64,000 bases of DNA from Flavobacterium sp. (GTDB lineage: Bacteria; Bacteroidota; Bacteroidia; Flavobacteriales; Flavobacteriaceae), in assembly GCA_016718345.1 (NCBI GenBank), contig JADKDN010000002.1:186001-250000 (forward strand), written 5' to 3'. The notes under the pieces are model-generated. The model was not told the origin of the DNA, made no database searches, and saw nothing but the letters and a program-made list of their open reading frames with translations. Below, piece after piece: positions 8,703-16,518 of this stretch (position 1 is the stretch's first letter; each line of letters begins with the position of its first letter). The position numbers and the translations under genes were made by a program.

Positions 8703-10136
8703 ATGAAACACACAAAAGTTAAAGACTTACTGAACAGTTCAAGAGCAAACTATGAAGTAAATGCAAAAGGTTGGGTTAGAACTTTTAGAAACAATCAATT
8801 TATTGCGTTAAACGATGGTTCAACCATAAATAATATTCAGTGTGTAGTTGATTTTGAAAACACACCAGAAGCTACTCTAAAAAGAATAACCACAGGAGCG
8901 GCCGTTTCTGTAACTGGTGAATTAGTAGAAAGTAAAGGTGCTGGTCAGAAATACGAAATTCAAGTTTCTAAATTAGAAATTTTAGGCGATTCTGATGCAG
9001 AAAAATTCCCTATGCAACCCAAAAAACATTCGCTCGAATTCTTGCGCGAAAATGCACATTTAAGAGTTAGAACCAATGCTTTTGGTGCAATTATGAGAGT
9101 TCGGTCGGTTCTGGCGCATGCAGTTCACACTTATTTTCAAGAAAAAGGATTTGTTTATGTCAACACACCCATAATTACTGGTGCCGATGCTGAAGGTGCT
9201 GGAGAAATGTTTCAAGTTACTTCATTACCACTAGATAGCTTACCAAGAACAGAAGAAGGAAATATCGATTACAAAAAAGATTTTTTTGGAAAACATACTA
9301 ATTTAACGGTTTCTGGACAATTAGAAGGCGAGACATTTGCTATGGCTTTAGGTCAGATTTATACTTTCGGACCTACATTTCGTGCAGAGAATTCCAATAC
9401 TTCACGACACTTGGCAGAGTTTTGGATGATTGAGCCAGAAGTAGCATTCAATGATTTGAATGACAATATGGATTTAGCAGAAGACTTTATTCAATTTGTA
9501 ATTAAGTATACAAAAGATAAATGTTATGATGATTTAAAATTTCTAGAAGGCCGTTTGTTAGACGAAGAAAAATCAAAACCACAAGCGGAACGAAGTGAAA
9601 TGACACTGTTAGAAAAACTAGATTTTGTACTAGAAAACAATTTTAAACGTGTTTCTTACACTGAGGCAATTGATATTCTGAGGGATTCAACACCAAATAA
9701 AAAGAAAAAATTTCAATTTATCATCAACGAATGGGGTGCTGATTTACAGAGTGAACACGAACGCTATTTAGTTGAAAAACACTTCAAATGTCCTGTAATT
9801 TTATTTGATTATCCGGCAAACATCAAAGCTTTTTACATGCGACTAAACGAAGACGGGAAAACCGTTCGTGCCATGGACATCCTATTCCCAGGAATTGGAG
9901 AAATCGTTGGTGGCTCGCAAAGAGAGGAACGTTACGACGTATTAGTAGAAAAAATGAAAGCCCTAGGAATTGACGAAGAAGAATTGTGGTGGTATTTAGA
10001 CACAAGAAAGTTCGGTTCGGCAGTTCATTCAGGATTTGGATTAGGTTTTGAAAGATTGGTGCTTTTTGTAACAGGAATGAGTAATATTCGCGACGTAATT
10101 CCGTTTCCAAGAACACCTATGAATGCTGAATTTTAA
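8703..10136 (+). CDS. asnS: asparagine--tRNA ligase
   Basis: Class II aminoacyl-tRNA synthetase charging tRNA-Asn. It is 477 residues, close to bacterial AsnRS. An N-terminal OB-fold anticodon-binding domain (about 15-100) has GWVRTFRNNQFIALNDGS. The catalytic domain has motif 2, FGPTFRAENSNTSRHLAEFW (about 222-241), and motif 3, GFGLGFERLVLFVTG, near the C-terminus. The TSRHLAEFWMIEPE form separates AsnRS and AspRS from LysRS. The intermediate stretch about 285-320 is the usual AsnRS insertion. Single gene with its own promoter, followed by a palindromic heptamer tract before rpoN. Confidence 0.97.
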   Translation: MKHTKVKDLLNSSRANYEVNAKGWVRTFRNNQFIALNDGSTINNIQCVVDFENTPEATLKRITTGAAVSVTGELVESKGAGQKYEIQVSKLEILGDSDAEKFPMQPKKHSLEFLRENAHLRVRTNAFGAIMRVRSVLAHAVHTYFQEKGFVYVNTPIITGADAEGAGEMFQVTSLPLDSLPRTEEGNIDYKKDFFGKHTNLTVSGQLEGETFAMALGQIYTFGPTFRAENSNTSRHLAEFWMIEPEVAFNDLNDNMDLAEDFIQFVIKYTKDKCYDDLKFLEGRLLDEEKSKPQAERSEMTLLEKLDFVLENNFKRVSYTEAIDILRDSTPNKKKKFQFIINEWGADLQSEHERYLVEKHFKCPVILFDYPANIKAFYMRLNEDGKTVRAMDILFPGIGEIVGGSQREERYDVLVEKMKALGIDEEELWWYLDTRKFGSAVHSGFGLGFERLVLFVTGMSNIRDVIPFPRTPMNAEF

Positions 10137-10143
10137 AAATTTG

Positions 10144-10218
10144 TTTCAAGTTTAAAGTTTCAGGTTGTGATTAGTTCGGTAACTTGAAACTTGAAACTTT
10201 AAACATTAAACTTTTAAA
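10144..10218 (+). repeat. palindromic heptamer-periodic tract between asnS and rpoN
   Basis: The left arm has heptamers TTTCAAG, TTTAAAG, TTTCAGG (10144-10164). After an 18-base spacer the right arm has CTTGAAA, CTTGAAA, CTTTAAA, CATTAAA, then an 8-base unit CTTTTAAA (10183-10218). The arms are near reverse complements, so the RNA could fold into a hairpin. The tract ends 8 bases before the rpoN ATG. Confidence 0.75.
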
Positions 10219-10226
10219 CAATATAA

Positions 10227-11690
10227 ATGCTAAAGCAATTCTTAAATCTCAAATTATCGCAAAAATTATCTCCTCAACAAATTCAGTTGATGAAGTTAAT
10301 TCAATTGCCTACACAAGCTTTTGAACAAAGATTAAAAGAAGAGATGAATGAAAATCCTGCTCTAGAAGCTGGAAAAGAAGAGGAAGAATTATATGAAAAA
10401 GACGATTTTGACGCCAATGACGACTATGATGATTATGATGATACCGACGAAATAGGTTCAGAAGAAATCAACATTGATGAGTATTTAAATGATGACACTC
10501 CAGATTATAAAACCCAAGCCAACAACTATAGTGACGATGATGAGGAAAGAGAATCACCACTAACGGCTCCTATCAGCTTTCATCAGGATTTAATTAATCA
10601 GTTAAATACATTTATCCTCAACGAAGATGAGCGTGAGATTGCTGAATTTCTGGTTGGAAGTATCGACGACATGGGATACATTCGAAGAAGCATTCCAGAT
10701 ATTGTTGATGATTTAGCATTTACACAAGGTATTTATACCGATGAAAAAACAGTAGAAAAAATGCTACATGTTATTCACGAATTAGAGCCTTCTGGTGTTG
10801 GTGCGCGTGATTTACAAGAATGTCTTTTACTTCAATTAAAGCACAAAACACATACAGAATATATTGCTTTAGCAACTGATATTATAGAAAATCAATTTGA
10901 TGCTTTTACCAAAAAACATTACGATAAGTTACTTCAACAATATAGTGTTTCTAACGAACAGCTAAAAAAAGCAATTCACGAAATAGAAAAATTAAATCCA
11001 AAACCAGGAGGTTCGTTTACAGGCAATAATAAAATTACTGAAAATATTGTTCCCGATTTTGCTATCCGTATTGTTGATGGAGAACTAGAATTGACTTTAA
11101 ACGGTAGAAATGCCCCTTCCTTGCATGTTTCGAAAGAGTATCAGGAAATGATGCAAACCTATAAAGATTCTCGAGACAAATCGGCATCACAAAAAGATGC
11201 GGTTCAGTTCATCAAACAAAAATTAGATTCTGCAAAATGGTTTATAGACGCTATTAGACAACGTCAGGAAACTCTCTTTGTTACTATGAATGCCATTATG
11301 CATTTTCAACAAGAATTTTTCCTTGAAGGTGATGAAACTAAGATGAAACCTATGATTCTTAAAGATATTGCGGATAGAGTTGGTTTAGACATTTCAACGG
11401 TTTCTAGAGTTGCCAACAGTAAATATGTTGAAACTCCCTATGGAACAAAGCTCATCAAAGAATTTTTCTCAGAAGCCATGAAGAATGATCAAGGTGAAGA
11501 TGTTTCTACTCTAGAAATTAAAAAATTCTCAAAAACACCATCGAAGAAGAGGACAAACACAAACCACTTACCCGATGACCAATTAGCAGAAATACTAAAA
11601 GAAAAAGGCTATCCTATAGCGAGACGAACTATTGCAAAATACCGAGAGCAATTAGACATTCCAGTAGCGAGGCTAAGAAAGAAAATGTAA
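10227..11690 (+). CDS. rpoN: RNA polymerase sigma-54 factor RpoN
   Basis: Alternative sigma factor recognising -24/-12 promoters and requiring enhancer-binding ATPases. It is 487 residues. Region I (1-50) is Gln/Leu-rich (LSQKLSPQQIQLMKLIQLPT). Region II (about 52-105) is strongly acidic, rich in Asp and Glu. The core-binding domain follows (about 110-300). The DNA-binding part has a helix-turn-helix (DIADRVGLDISTVSRVANSK) and the RpoN box ARRTIAKYRE near 465-475. No enhancer-binding protein is encoded nearby. Confidence 0.97.
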   Translation: MLKQFLNLKLSQKLSPQQIQLMKLIQLPTQAFEQRLKEEMNENPALEAGKEEEELYEKDDFDANDDYDDYDDTDEIGSEEINIDEYLNDDTPDYKTQANNYSDDDEERESPLTAPISFHQDLINQLNTFILNEDEREIAEFLVGSIDDMGYIRRSIPDIVDDLAFTQGIYTDEKTVEKMLHVIHELEPSGVGARDLQECLLLQLKHKTHTEYIALATDIIENQFDAFTKKHYDKLLQQYSVSNEQLKKAIHEIEKLNPKPGGSFTGNNKITENIVPDFAIRIVDGELELTLNGRNAPSLHVSKEYQEMMQTYKDSRDKSASQKDAVQFIKQKLDSAKWFIDAIRQRQETLFVTMNAIMHFQQEFFLEGDETKMKPMILKDIADRVGLDISTVSRVANSKYVETPYGTKLIKEFFSEAMKNDQGEDVSTLEIKKFSKTPSKKRTNTNHLPDDQLAEILKEKGYPIARRTIAKYREQLDIPVARLRKKM

Positions 11691-11723
11691 TTTTTTAGAT
11701 GAATTTTAAGCACTAAAACCGTT

Positions 11724-12329
11724 TTGAAAAAAATTCTACCCCTCTTTTCCTATCTCTTTCACCCTCTATTTATTCCTGTATTTGGAACCCTTTTCTATCT
11801 GTATTGTACGCCCAATTATTTTGAAACATACCAAAAGTATTTGTTGTTACTTCAAGTCACAATACTCTTTATTTTTATTCCTATTACATTCTTCTCCCTT
11901 TTAAAAACTCTTGGAAGGGCAGACAACATCATGCTTTCGGATATTTCACAACGAAAAATACCGTTGCTTTTTCAAGTGTTTTTAATTGTCATTGTAATTC
12001 AAAAAAGCATTACTATTGACAAAATACCTGAATTGTTCTTCTTTCTTAATGGAGGATTAATTAGTACAATCCTAGCATTCCTTTTCTTATTTGTTAAAAG
12101 AAAAGCAAGTATTCACATGCTCGGAATAAGCGCTTTAACAATGTTTGTGATTGGATTAAGTATCCACACTCAAATCAACTTTATTAATAGTATTGCATTT
12201 TTAGTTTTAATAAATGGACTTGTTGCTTCCTCTAGATTAGAAATGAAAGCACACGACAACACCGAACTGATTATTGGCTTTCTAATTGGTAGTATACCTC
12301 AGGTTGCATTGTGGTTTTTTTGGCTATAA
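11724..12329 (+). CDS. conserved integral membrane protein, function unknown
   Basis: A 201-residue polytopic protein with about six hydrophobic segments (about 5-30, 38-62, 80-95, 105-125, 130-165, 178-201), starting at TTG 11724, 33 bases after rpoN; TTG starts are common in this genome. I do not recognise a catalytic motif with certainty. A loose resemblance to PAP2-like membrane proteins is possible, but their His/Arg signatures are not seen. Its stop overlaps the convergent barrel-protein gene by 6 bases. Confidence 0.7.
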   Translation: MKKILPLFSYLFHPLFIPVFGTLFYLYCTPNYFETYQKYLLLLQVTILFIFIPITFFSLLKTLGRADNIMLSDISQRKIPLLFQVFLIVIVIQKSITIDKIPELFFFLNGGLISTILAFLFLFVKRKASIHMLGISALTMFVIGLSIHTQINFINSIAFLVLINGLVASSRLEMKAHDNTELIIGFLIGSIPQVALWFFWL

Positions 12330-13025
12330 AATATAGAACATTAATCCTAAATTCAAAGTGTTTAACCCTACATTAGTATTGCCAATCTTAGCATCACTAT
12401 TGAAAAAAGGCGTCAACCCATAATAGGCATAAAAATTCCAAGTGTTGTAGCCACAAGCTAGATAAGCTCCCATCTGAAAGGCGTTCAAATCTTTATTATT
12501 TGCTATTCTGAAATTAGACTCTGAATCAACATAAGTATACCTATCCCAAAGGACATAGCTAAATTTAAATCCAGGATAAATTCTCCAAAATTTGTGACTC
12601 TCAGGTGTAGAGGTTCTCCATCTAAACTCTATTGGAACATCGAAATACAATTGATCCAGCTTGTTCTTATTGTAATCCTTTCCTGGTGGTATTACACTAT
12701 ATTCAATGTCTTGATTCGTTTTTGTTAAATACAAATTTTGTGAAGATTTGTTATAAGAGAAACCAAAACCAGTGGCAATAGCAACAGTCCTACTTTTATT
12801 TATTGGCATATCCCGAAGAAACCCCATCACAACCCCAGAAGAAAATTTATTTTGAGAAACACCCGGTGCTTTATTGAATAAACTATTGTAGGTTAATCCA
12901 AAATAGAATTGATCCTCTCTATACAATGAATCGACAGCTATCATAGGCGCTGGTAGATTTACAATATCTTTTTCTTGTGAAAAAATAACTGAAATAGTGA
13001 AGAAAAGAAAAAAAGAAAATTTCAT
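12324..13025 (-). CDS. outer-membrane beta-barrel (porin-family) protein
   Basis: A 233-residue exported protein. The signal peptide MKFSFFLFFTISVIFSQ is cleaved near residue 17. The mature part has alternating hydrophobic strands with aromatic girdles (YFGLTYNSLF, VAIATGFGFSY, FRIYPGFKFSYV, NFYAYYGLTPFF) and ends in LGLMFYIL, as expected of barrel proteins. It resembles PorT-like proteins of Bacteroidetes, but the true PorT homologue is the separate gene after ubiE. Role not known. Convergent with the membrane-protein gene, with stops adjacent (CTATAA at 12324-12329). Confidence 0.78.
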   Translation of the reverse strand: MKFSFFLFFTISVIFSQEKDIVNLPAPMIAVDSLYREDQFYFGLTYNSLFNKAPGVSQNKFSSGVVMGFLRDMPINKSRTVAIATGFGFSYNKSSQNLYLTKTNQDIEYSVIPPGKDYNKNKLDQLYFDVPIEFRWRTSTPESHKFWRIYPGFKFSYVLWDRYTYVDSESNFRIANNKDLNAFQMGAYLACGYNTWNFYAYYGLTPFFNSDAKIGNTNVGLNTLNLGLMFYIL

Positions 13026-13093
13026 ATGTAGATACTATTTGTTTTTAAATAGTCATATGGTATCGCCCTATCTTCATCGGTGTTTGTTTGCAA

Positions 13094-13101
13094 CAAACTT
13101 A
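13094..13101 (-). promoter_or_regulatory. -7 promoter box for the barrel-protein gene (minus strand)
   Basis: Minus-strand TAAGTTTG matches TAnnTTTG, 69 bases upstream of the ATG at 13025. No good -33 TTG is visible. It lies in a 222-base divergent gap. Confidence 0.4.
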
Positions 13102-13194
13102 TTGTTAGTGGCGATTTCATACTCGAATTTTGTGCCTTAAAATTACAAAAAATCACCAATAAAAATAACTTTAAAATTTTAGCAATTAAAACTG

Positions 13195-13202
13195 TAATTT
13201 TG
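13195..13202 (+). promoter_or_regulatory. -7 promoter box upstream of folA
   Basis: TAATTTTG matches TAnnTTTG, 46 bases before the folA ATG. No clear -33 box. Confidence 0.45.
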
Positions 13203-13247
13203 TTTTGAGCTTTGTCAGGCTAAATCAACTTAAAATCAAAATTCACA

Positions 13248-13730
13248 ATGATTATTCTAATTGCAGCAGCAGCACAAAATAATGCTTTAGGAAAAAATAA
13301 TGAACTCGTTTGGCACTTGCCTAAAGATTTTAAGAGATTCAAGGCACTCACAACTGGACATCATATCATTATGGGAAGAAAAACCTTTGAAAGTTTTCCC
13401 AAACCCTTACCAAACAGAACTCATATAGTCATTAGCCGACAAGACAACTACTGTCCCGAAGGCTGTATTGTTGTTGAAAGTATGGAAAAAGCACTTGAAA
13501 TAGCCCCTAAGGATAAAAATGTTTTTATCATTGGCGGAGGTGAAATTTATAGAATTGGAATTCATATTGCTGATAAAATTGAGCTTACACGTGTTTTTGG
13601 AAATTTTGATGCAGATGTCTTTTTCCCAGAAATAGACCCAAATCAATGGGAATTACAAGAAGAAGAATTTCATTCAAAAGATGAAAACCACCAATATGAT
13701 TTTAGCTATCAAACCTTTGTTAGAAAATAA
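13248..13730 (+). CDS. folA: dihydrofolate reductase
   Basis: Reduces dihydrofolate with NADPH in the cytoplasm; the trimethoprim target. The 160 residues are normal length. Visible motifs are ALGKNNELVWHLPKDFKRFK (substrate and Met20-loop region, with the conserved acidic residue as D in LPKDF), HIIMGRKTFESFPKPLPNR (NADPH site) and FIIGGGEIY (glycine motif near 100). Followed by its own terminator. No thyA is adjacent in this window. Confidence 0.96.
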   Translation: MIILIAAAAQNNALGKNNELVWHLPKDFKRFKALTTGHHIIMGRKTFESFPKPLPNRTHIVISRQDNYCPEGCIVVESMEKALEIAPKDKNVFIIGGGEIYRIGIHIADKIELTRVFGNFDADVFFPEIDPNQWELQEEEFHSKDENHQYDFSYQTFVRK

Positions 13731-13732
13731 AA

Positions 13733-13757
13733 AAACATCCCAATTAAGGGATGTTTT
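13733..13757 (+). terminator. intrinsic terminator after folA
   Basis: Stem AAACATCCC (13733-13741) with GGGATGTTT (13748-13756), 6-base loop AATTAA, and a short T tract. Confidence 0.7.
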
Positions 13758-13786
13758 AGTTAATGTTTCAAGAAAATAGCCGAGAC

Positions 13787-14099
13787 TTAAAACAAAATTT
13801 GATAGGCTAGTATAAAAATAACCAACGCCAATACTATACCCGTAGATAGAATAATGACGTTGGCAAATTTGTGAGAATAACTCTCAAAAAAAACCTCTAA
13901 TGCCAAATACCACAAAGGCACTAAAAGCGGAAAAAACTAAAATTTCCAAAAATAAATTTAAACCAAAGAACGTTTTTTGTATTTCAATGTTACCATCTGT
14001 AAAAGGCGTTGTGATGTTGATAATGCTTACAAGAACAAATGAAAGGATAAAGACAAGCAATATCCATTTGAATTCGGCTACTAAAACTCTTGATAACAT
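13787..14099 (-). CDS. small three-helix membrane protein, frameshifted
   Basis: Starts at ATG 14099. The frame gives 71 residues, with helices at about 10-28 and 47-68, ending ...VVFGIRGFF at a stop. If the T run (minus strand of A8 at 13886-13893) were one base shorter, translation continues ESYSHKFANVIILSTG and then a third helix (VLALVIFILAY) to TAA at 13789-13787, about 103 residues in all. The continued helix and in-frame stop make a homopolymer insertion the simplest explanation. Function unknown. It is divergent from ubiE. Confidence 0.62.
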
Positions 14100-14271
14100 A
14101 GTGCAAATGGTATTGATTAAAATACGTTGTAAAATTGAATACTATAATTTTAAAAAACAATCCCCATATCTAGTGATTTTTTTCTCACTAAAATTAGTGA
14201 TACGTACTATCTTCGTAGAATGGATACTTTTAACTACTAATTTTAAACATCTACTATTATACAGATTATAG

Positions 14272-14279
14272 TATATTTG
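14272..14279 (+). promoter_or_regulatory. -7 promoter box upstream of ubiE
   Basis: TATATTTG, an exact TAnnTTTG match. Transcription from it would begin near 14286, just ahead of the ATG at 14292, which supports 14292 as the true ubiE start. Confidence 0.6.
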
Positions 14280-14291
14280 CAAAAAATTGAA

Positions 14292-15022
14292 ATGTCAAAA
14301 ACATAACACCCTACACAGAATCCTCTTTGAGTAAGAAAGAACAAGTTACTCAAATGTTTGATACTATTTCTGGCAACTATGATGGACTAAATCGAGTGAT
14401 TTCTTTTGGTATTGACGTTAAATGGAGAAAGAAAGTATTGCAACTTGTTAAAGCTTCAAATCCAAAAACAATTTTAGATATTGCCACAGGAACTGGAGAT
14501 TTAGCTATATTGATGGCAGAAACGAAGGCTGAAAAAATTATTGGATTGGACATTTCAGTGGGAATGCTCGAAGTAGGCAAACAAAAAATAGCGGCTAAAA
14601 AACTATCTCAAAAAATAGAAATGATGGTTGGTGATTCTGAAAAAATGCCTTTTGAAGACAACACTTTTGATGCTATAACTGTAGCTTTTGGTATTAGAAA
14701 TTTTGAAAATCTTGAAAAAGGACTAGCCGAAATTCTGAGAGTTTTAAAACCAAACGGAACATTTGTAATTCTAGAAACCTCAAACCCTACAAAATTTCCT
14801 TTCAAACAAGGCTATGTTTTTTATACTAAAAATATTCTTCCGTTAATAGGAAAACTATTTTCAAAAGACAATGTCGCCTATGGTTATTTGTCTGAATCGG
14901 CAGCTGTTTTCCCATTTGGGGAAGCGTTGAACAATATTTTGAAGAAAACTGGGTTTATTAACGTTGTAGATATGCCTCAAACTTTTGGTGTGGCAACTAT
15001 TTATTCAGCATCAAAAAAATAG
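14292..15022 (+). CDS. ubiE: demethylmenaquinone methyltransferase UbiE/MenG, N-terminal frameshift
   Basis: SAM-dependent methyltransferase of the last menaquinone step. Motif I is DIATGTGDLAI; other family segments are FDTISGNYDGLNRVISFGID and VAFGIRNFENLEKGL. The undisturbed frame begins only at TTG 14327 (231 residues). Upstream, ATG 14292 begins MSKT and meets TAA; with one added A near 14303 it reads MSKTITPYTESSLSKKEQ straight into the main frame, which is the family's usual N-terminus. I therefore take 14292 as the start, with a one-base loss. It supplies menaquinone for the Act/cytochrome oxidase chain encoded at the right end. porT follows after 23 bases. Confidence 0.92.
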
Positions 15023-15045
15023 TTTCGAAATTATTTCACATCCCT

Positions 15046-15750
15046 ATGAAAAAAATATTTTCATCGATTTTATTCCTTTTTGTCTTCACTTTATATGCCC
15101 AATTCCCCAAGGGTACATTCAGTAAAGACCCTATTCTTAACAACGAAAATTTTGATAAGCAACGAGTATATTGGGGCTATTTCCTTGGATTTAATTCCTA
15201 TGATTACAAGTTTGAATATAAAAAAGTGGCTCCAGATATTGTAGCCGACAGAACTACTGGTTTCAATGTAGGATTAGTAGGCGATCTTAGGCTTCAAGAA
15301 TATATCAATTTGAGATTTGAACCAGGATTGTATTACACTCAACGAAACCTTACTTTCACTGAACAGACGAAACCTCTTGATGCCCTTAGAGAAGTTAATG
15401 CAACGTATATCCATTTTCCATTGCTGTTAAAATTTTCTTCTTTACGAACAGGAAATGTAAGGCCCTACCTCTTGGGTGGCATCTCAACAACCTTAAATTT
15501 ATCGAGTAATTCTAAATCAATAGACGACAATTACCAACAGCGTTTTAGAGTAAAAAATTGGACCAAAAACTATGAACTGGGTTTTGGAGTTGATTTGTAT
15601 TTAGAATATTTTAAATTTTCGCCCTCAATACGAGGTGTTTTCGGAATTGGCGATGAATTAATTCGAGACAACGACCCAAACAGTCCATGGACTGGAAATA
15701 TTCAATCTATGAAAACTCGCGCTGTTCTCATCAACTTTACGTTTCATTAA
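15046..15750 (+). CDS. porT: type IX secretion/gliding protein PorT (SprT)
   Basis: Outer-membrane barrel protein needed in Bacteroidetes for type IX secretion and, in flavobacteria, gliding. It has 234 residues with signal peptide MKKIFSSILFLFVFTLYAQ. Barrel strands include YWGYFLGFNSYDYKF, GFNVGLVGDLRL, LRFEPGLYYTQ, IHFPLLLKFSS and PYLLGGIST, ending RAVLINFTFH. Identification rests on these family segments and on position directly after ubiE, an order I know from Flavobacterium. No other T9SS gene (porK-N, sprA, sprE) is in the window. Confidence 0.85.
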   Translation: MKKIFSSILFLFVFTLYAQFPKGTFSKDPILNNENFDKQRVYWGYFLGFNSYDYKFEYKKVAPDIVADRTTGFNVGLVGDLRLQEYINLRFEPGLYYTQRNLTFTEQTKPLDALREVNATYIHFPLLLKFSSLRTGNVRPYLLGGISTTLNLSSNSKSIDDNYQQRFRVKNWTKNYELGFGVDLYLEYFKFSPSIRGVFGIGDELIRDNDPNSPWTGNIQSMKTRAVLINFTFH

Positions 15751-15751
15751 T

Positions 15752-16480
15752 TCAAAACTCCACTCTTCGAAACTCACTTAAAATGATTGCCGTTGCGGTA
15801 GCAACATTCAAACTTTCGGTTTGCATTACCTCACCAAATCGAGGAATTGTCAATCGATGCTGACAGTTTTTTTCTATAGCGTCAGAGATACCATTAGCTT
15901 CATTTCCTAAAATTATAATTCCTTCTTTGGGTAGTTTTTCTTTGTAAATAATTGTGCCTTCCATAAAAGTTCCAAAAACTGGAATGTTAGCCGTTTTAAT
16001 AAATTCATTCAAGTCCACATAACTCACATTAACACGAGCAATTGATCCCATGGTAGCTTGAACTACTTTTGGATTATAGACATCTACAGTTGTAGTAGAA
16101 CAAACCAAATTCTCGACTCCAAACCAATCACACAAGCGAATAATAGTCCCCAAATTTCCCGGATCGCGAATCGCATCGAGAGCCACAATTAATCCTTTTT
16201 GAACTACCGCTTTTGATTTTGGAATTTTAAAAACCGCCAAGCAAGTATTGGCTGTTGTCAATGCTTATTTTTTTAAATCAGTATCACTGACAATTGTTTT
16301 TTTTTGAAGTTGGTATTTCATCAAATCATTTTGATTAGTGAATAAATGTTCTAATTCAAAATTGGATTGCACTAGTTCCTGAATTACTTTTACACCCTCG
16401 GCAAAAAAATAATTTTCAATAGAACGGTACTTTTTTTGTTGCAAACTAGTTATTAATTTTATTTGGTTTTTACTAACCAT
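15752..16480 (-). CDS. TrmH/SpoU-family RNA 2'-O-methyltransferase, interrupted by an in-frame stop
   Basis: SPOUT-fold enzyme that methylates ribose 2'-OH, probably on 23S rRNA; exact target unknown. The N-terminal substrate-binding part runs from ATG 16480 (MVSKNQIKLITSLQQKKYR) to ...DTDLKK. TAA occurs in frame at 16267-16265, directly after an A7 run, and the same frame continues with LTTANTCLAVFKIP. The catalytic part carries the SPOUT motifs ALDAIRDPGNLGTIIR, IILGNEANGIS and IPRFGEVMQTESLNVATATAI. Length without the stop is about 243 residues, normal for the family. Convergent with porT, with stops nearly touching. An A loss plus a 2-base loss nearby would produce this in-frame stop. Confidence 0.85.
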
Positions 16481-16518
16481 AGAAATAATGTACTTTTGAA
16501 TTAAATATTTCACAACCT

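Noticed and set aside
11724..12329. PAP2-family phosphatase assignment for the membrane protein after rpoN
   Set aside because: The expected KxxxxxxRP, PSGH and SRxxxxxHxxxD motifs are not seen, so it is left as unknown.
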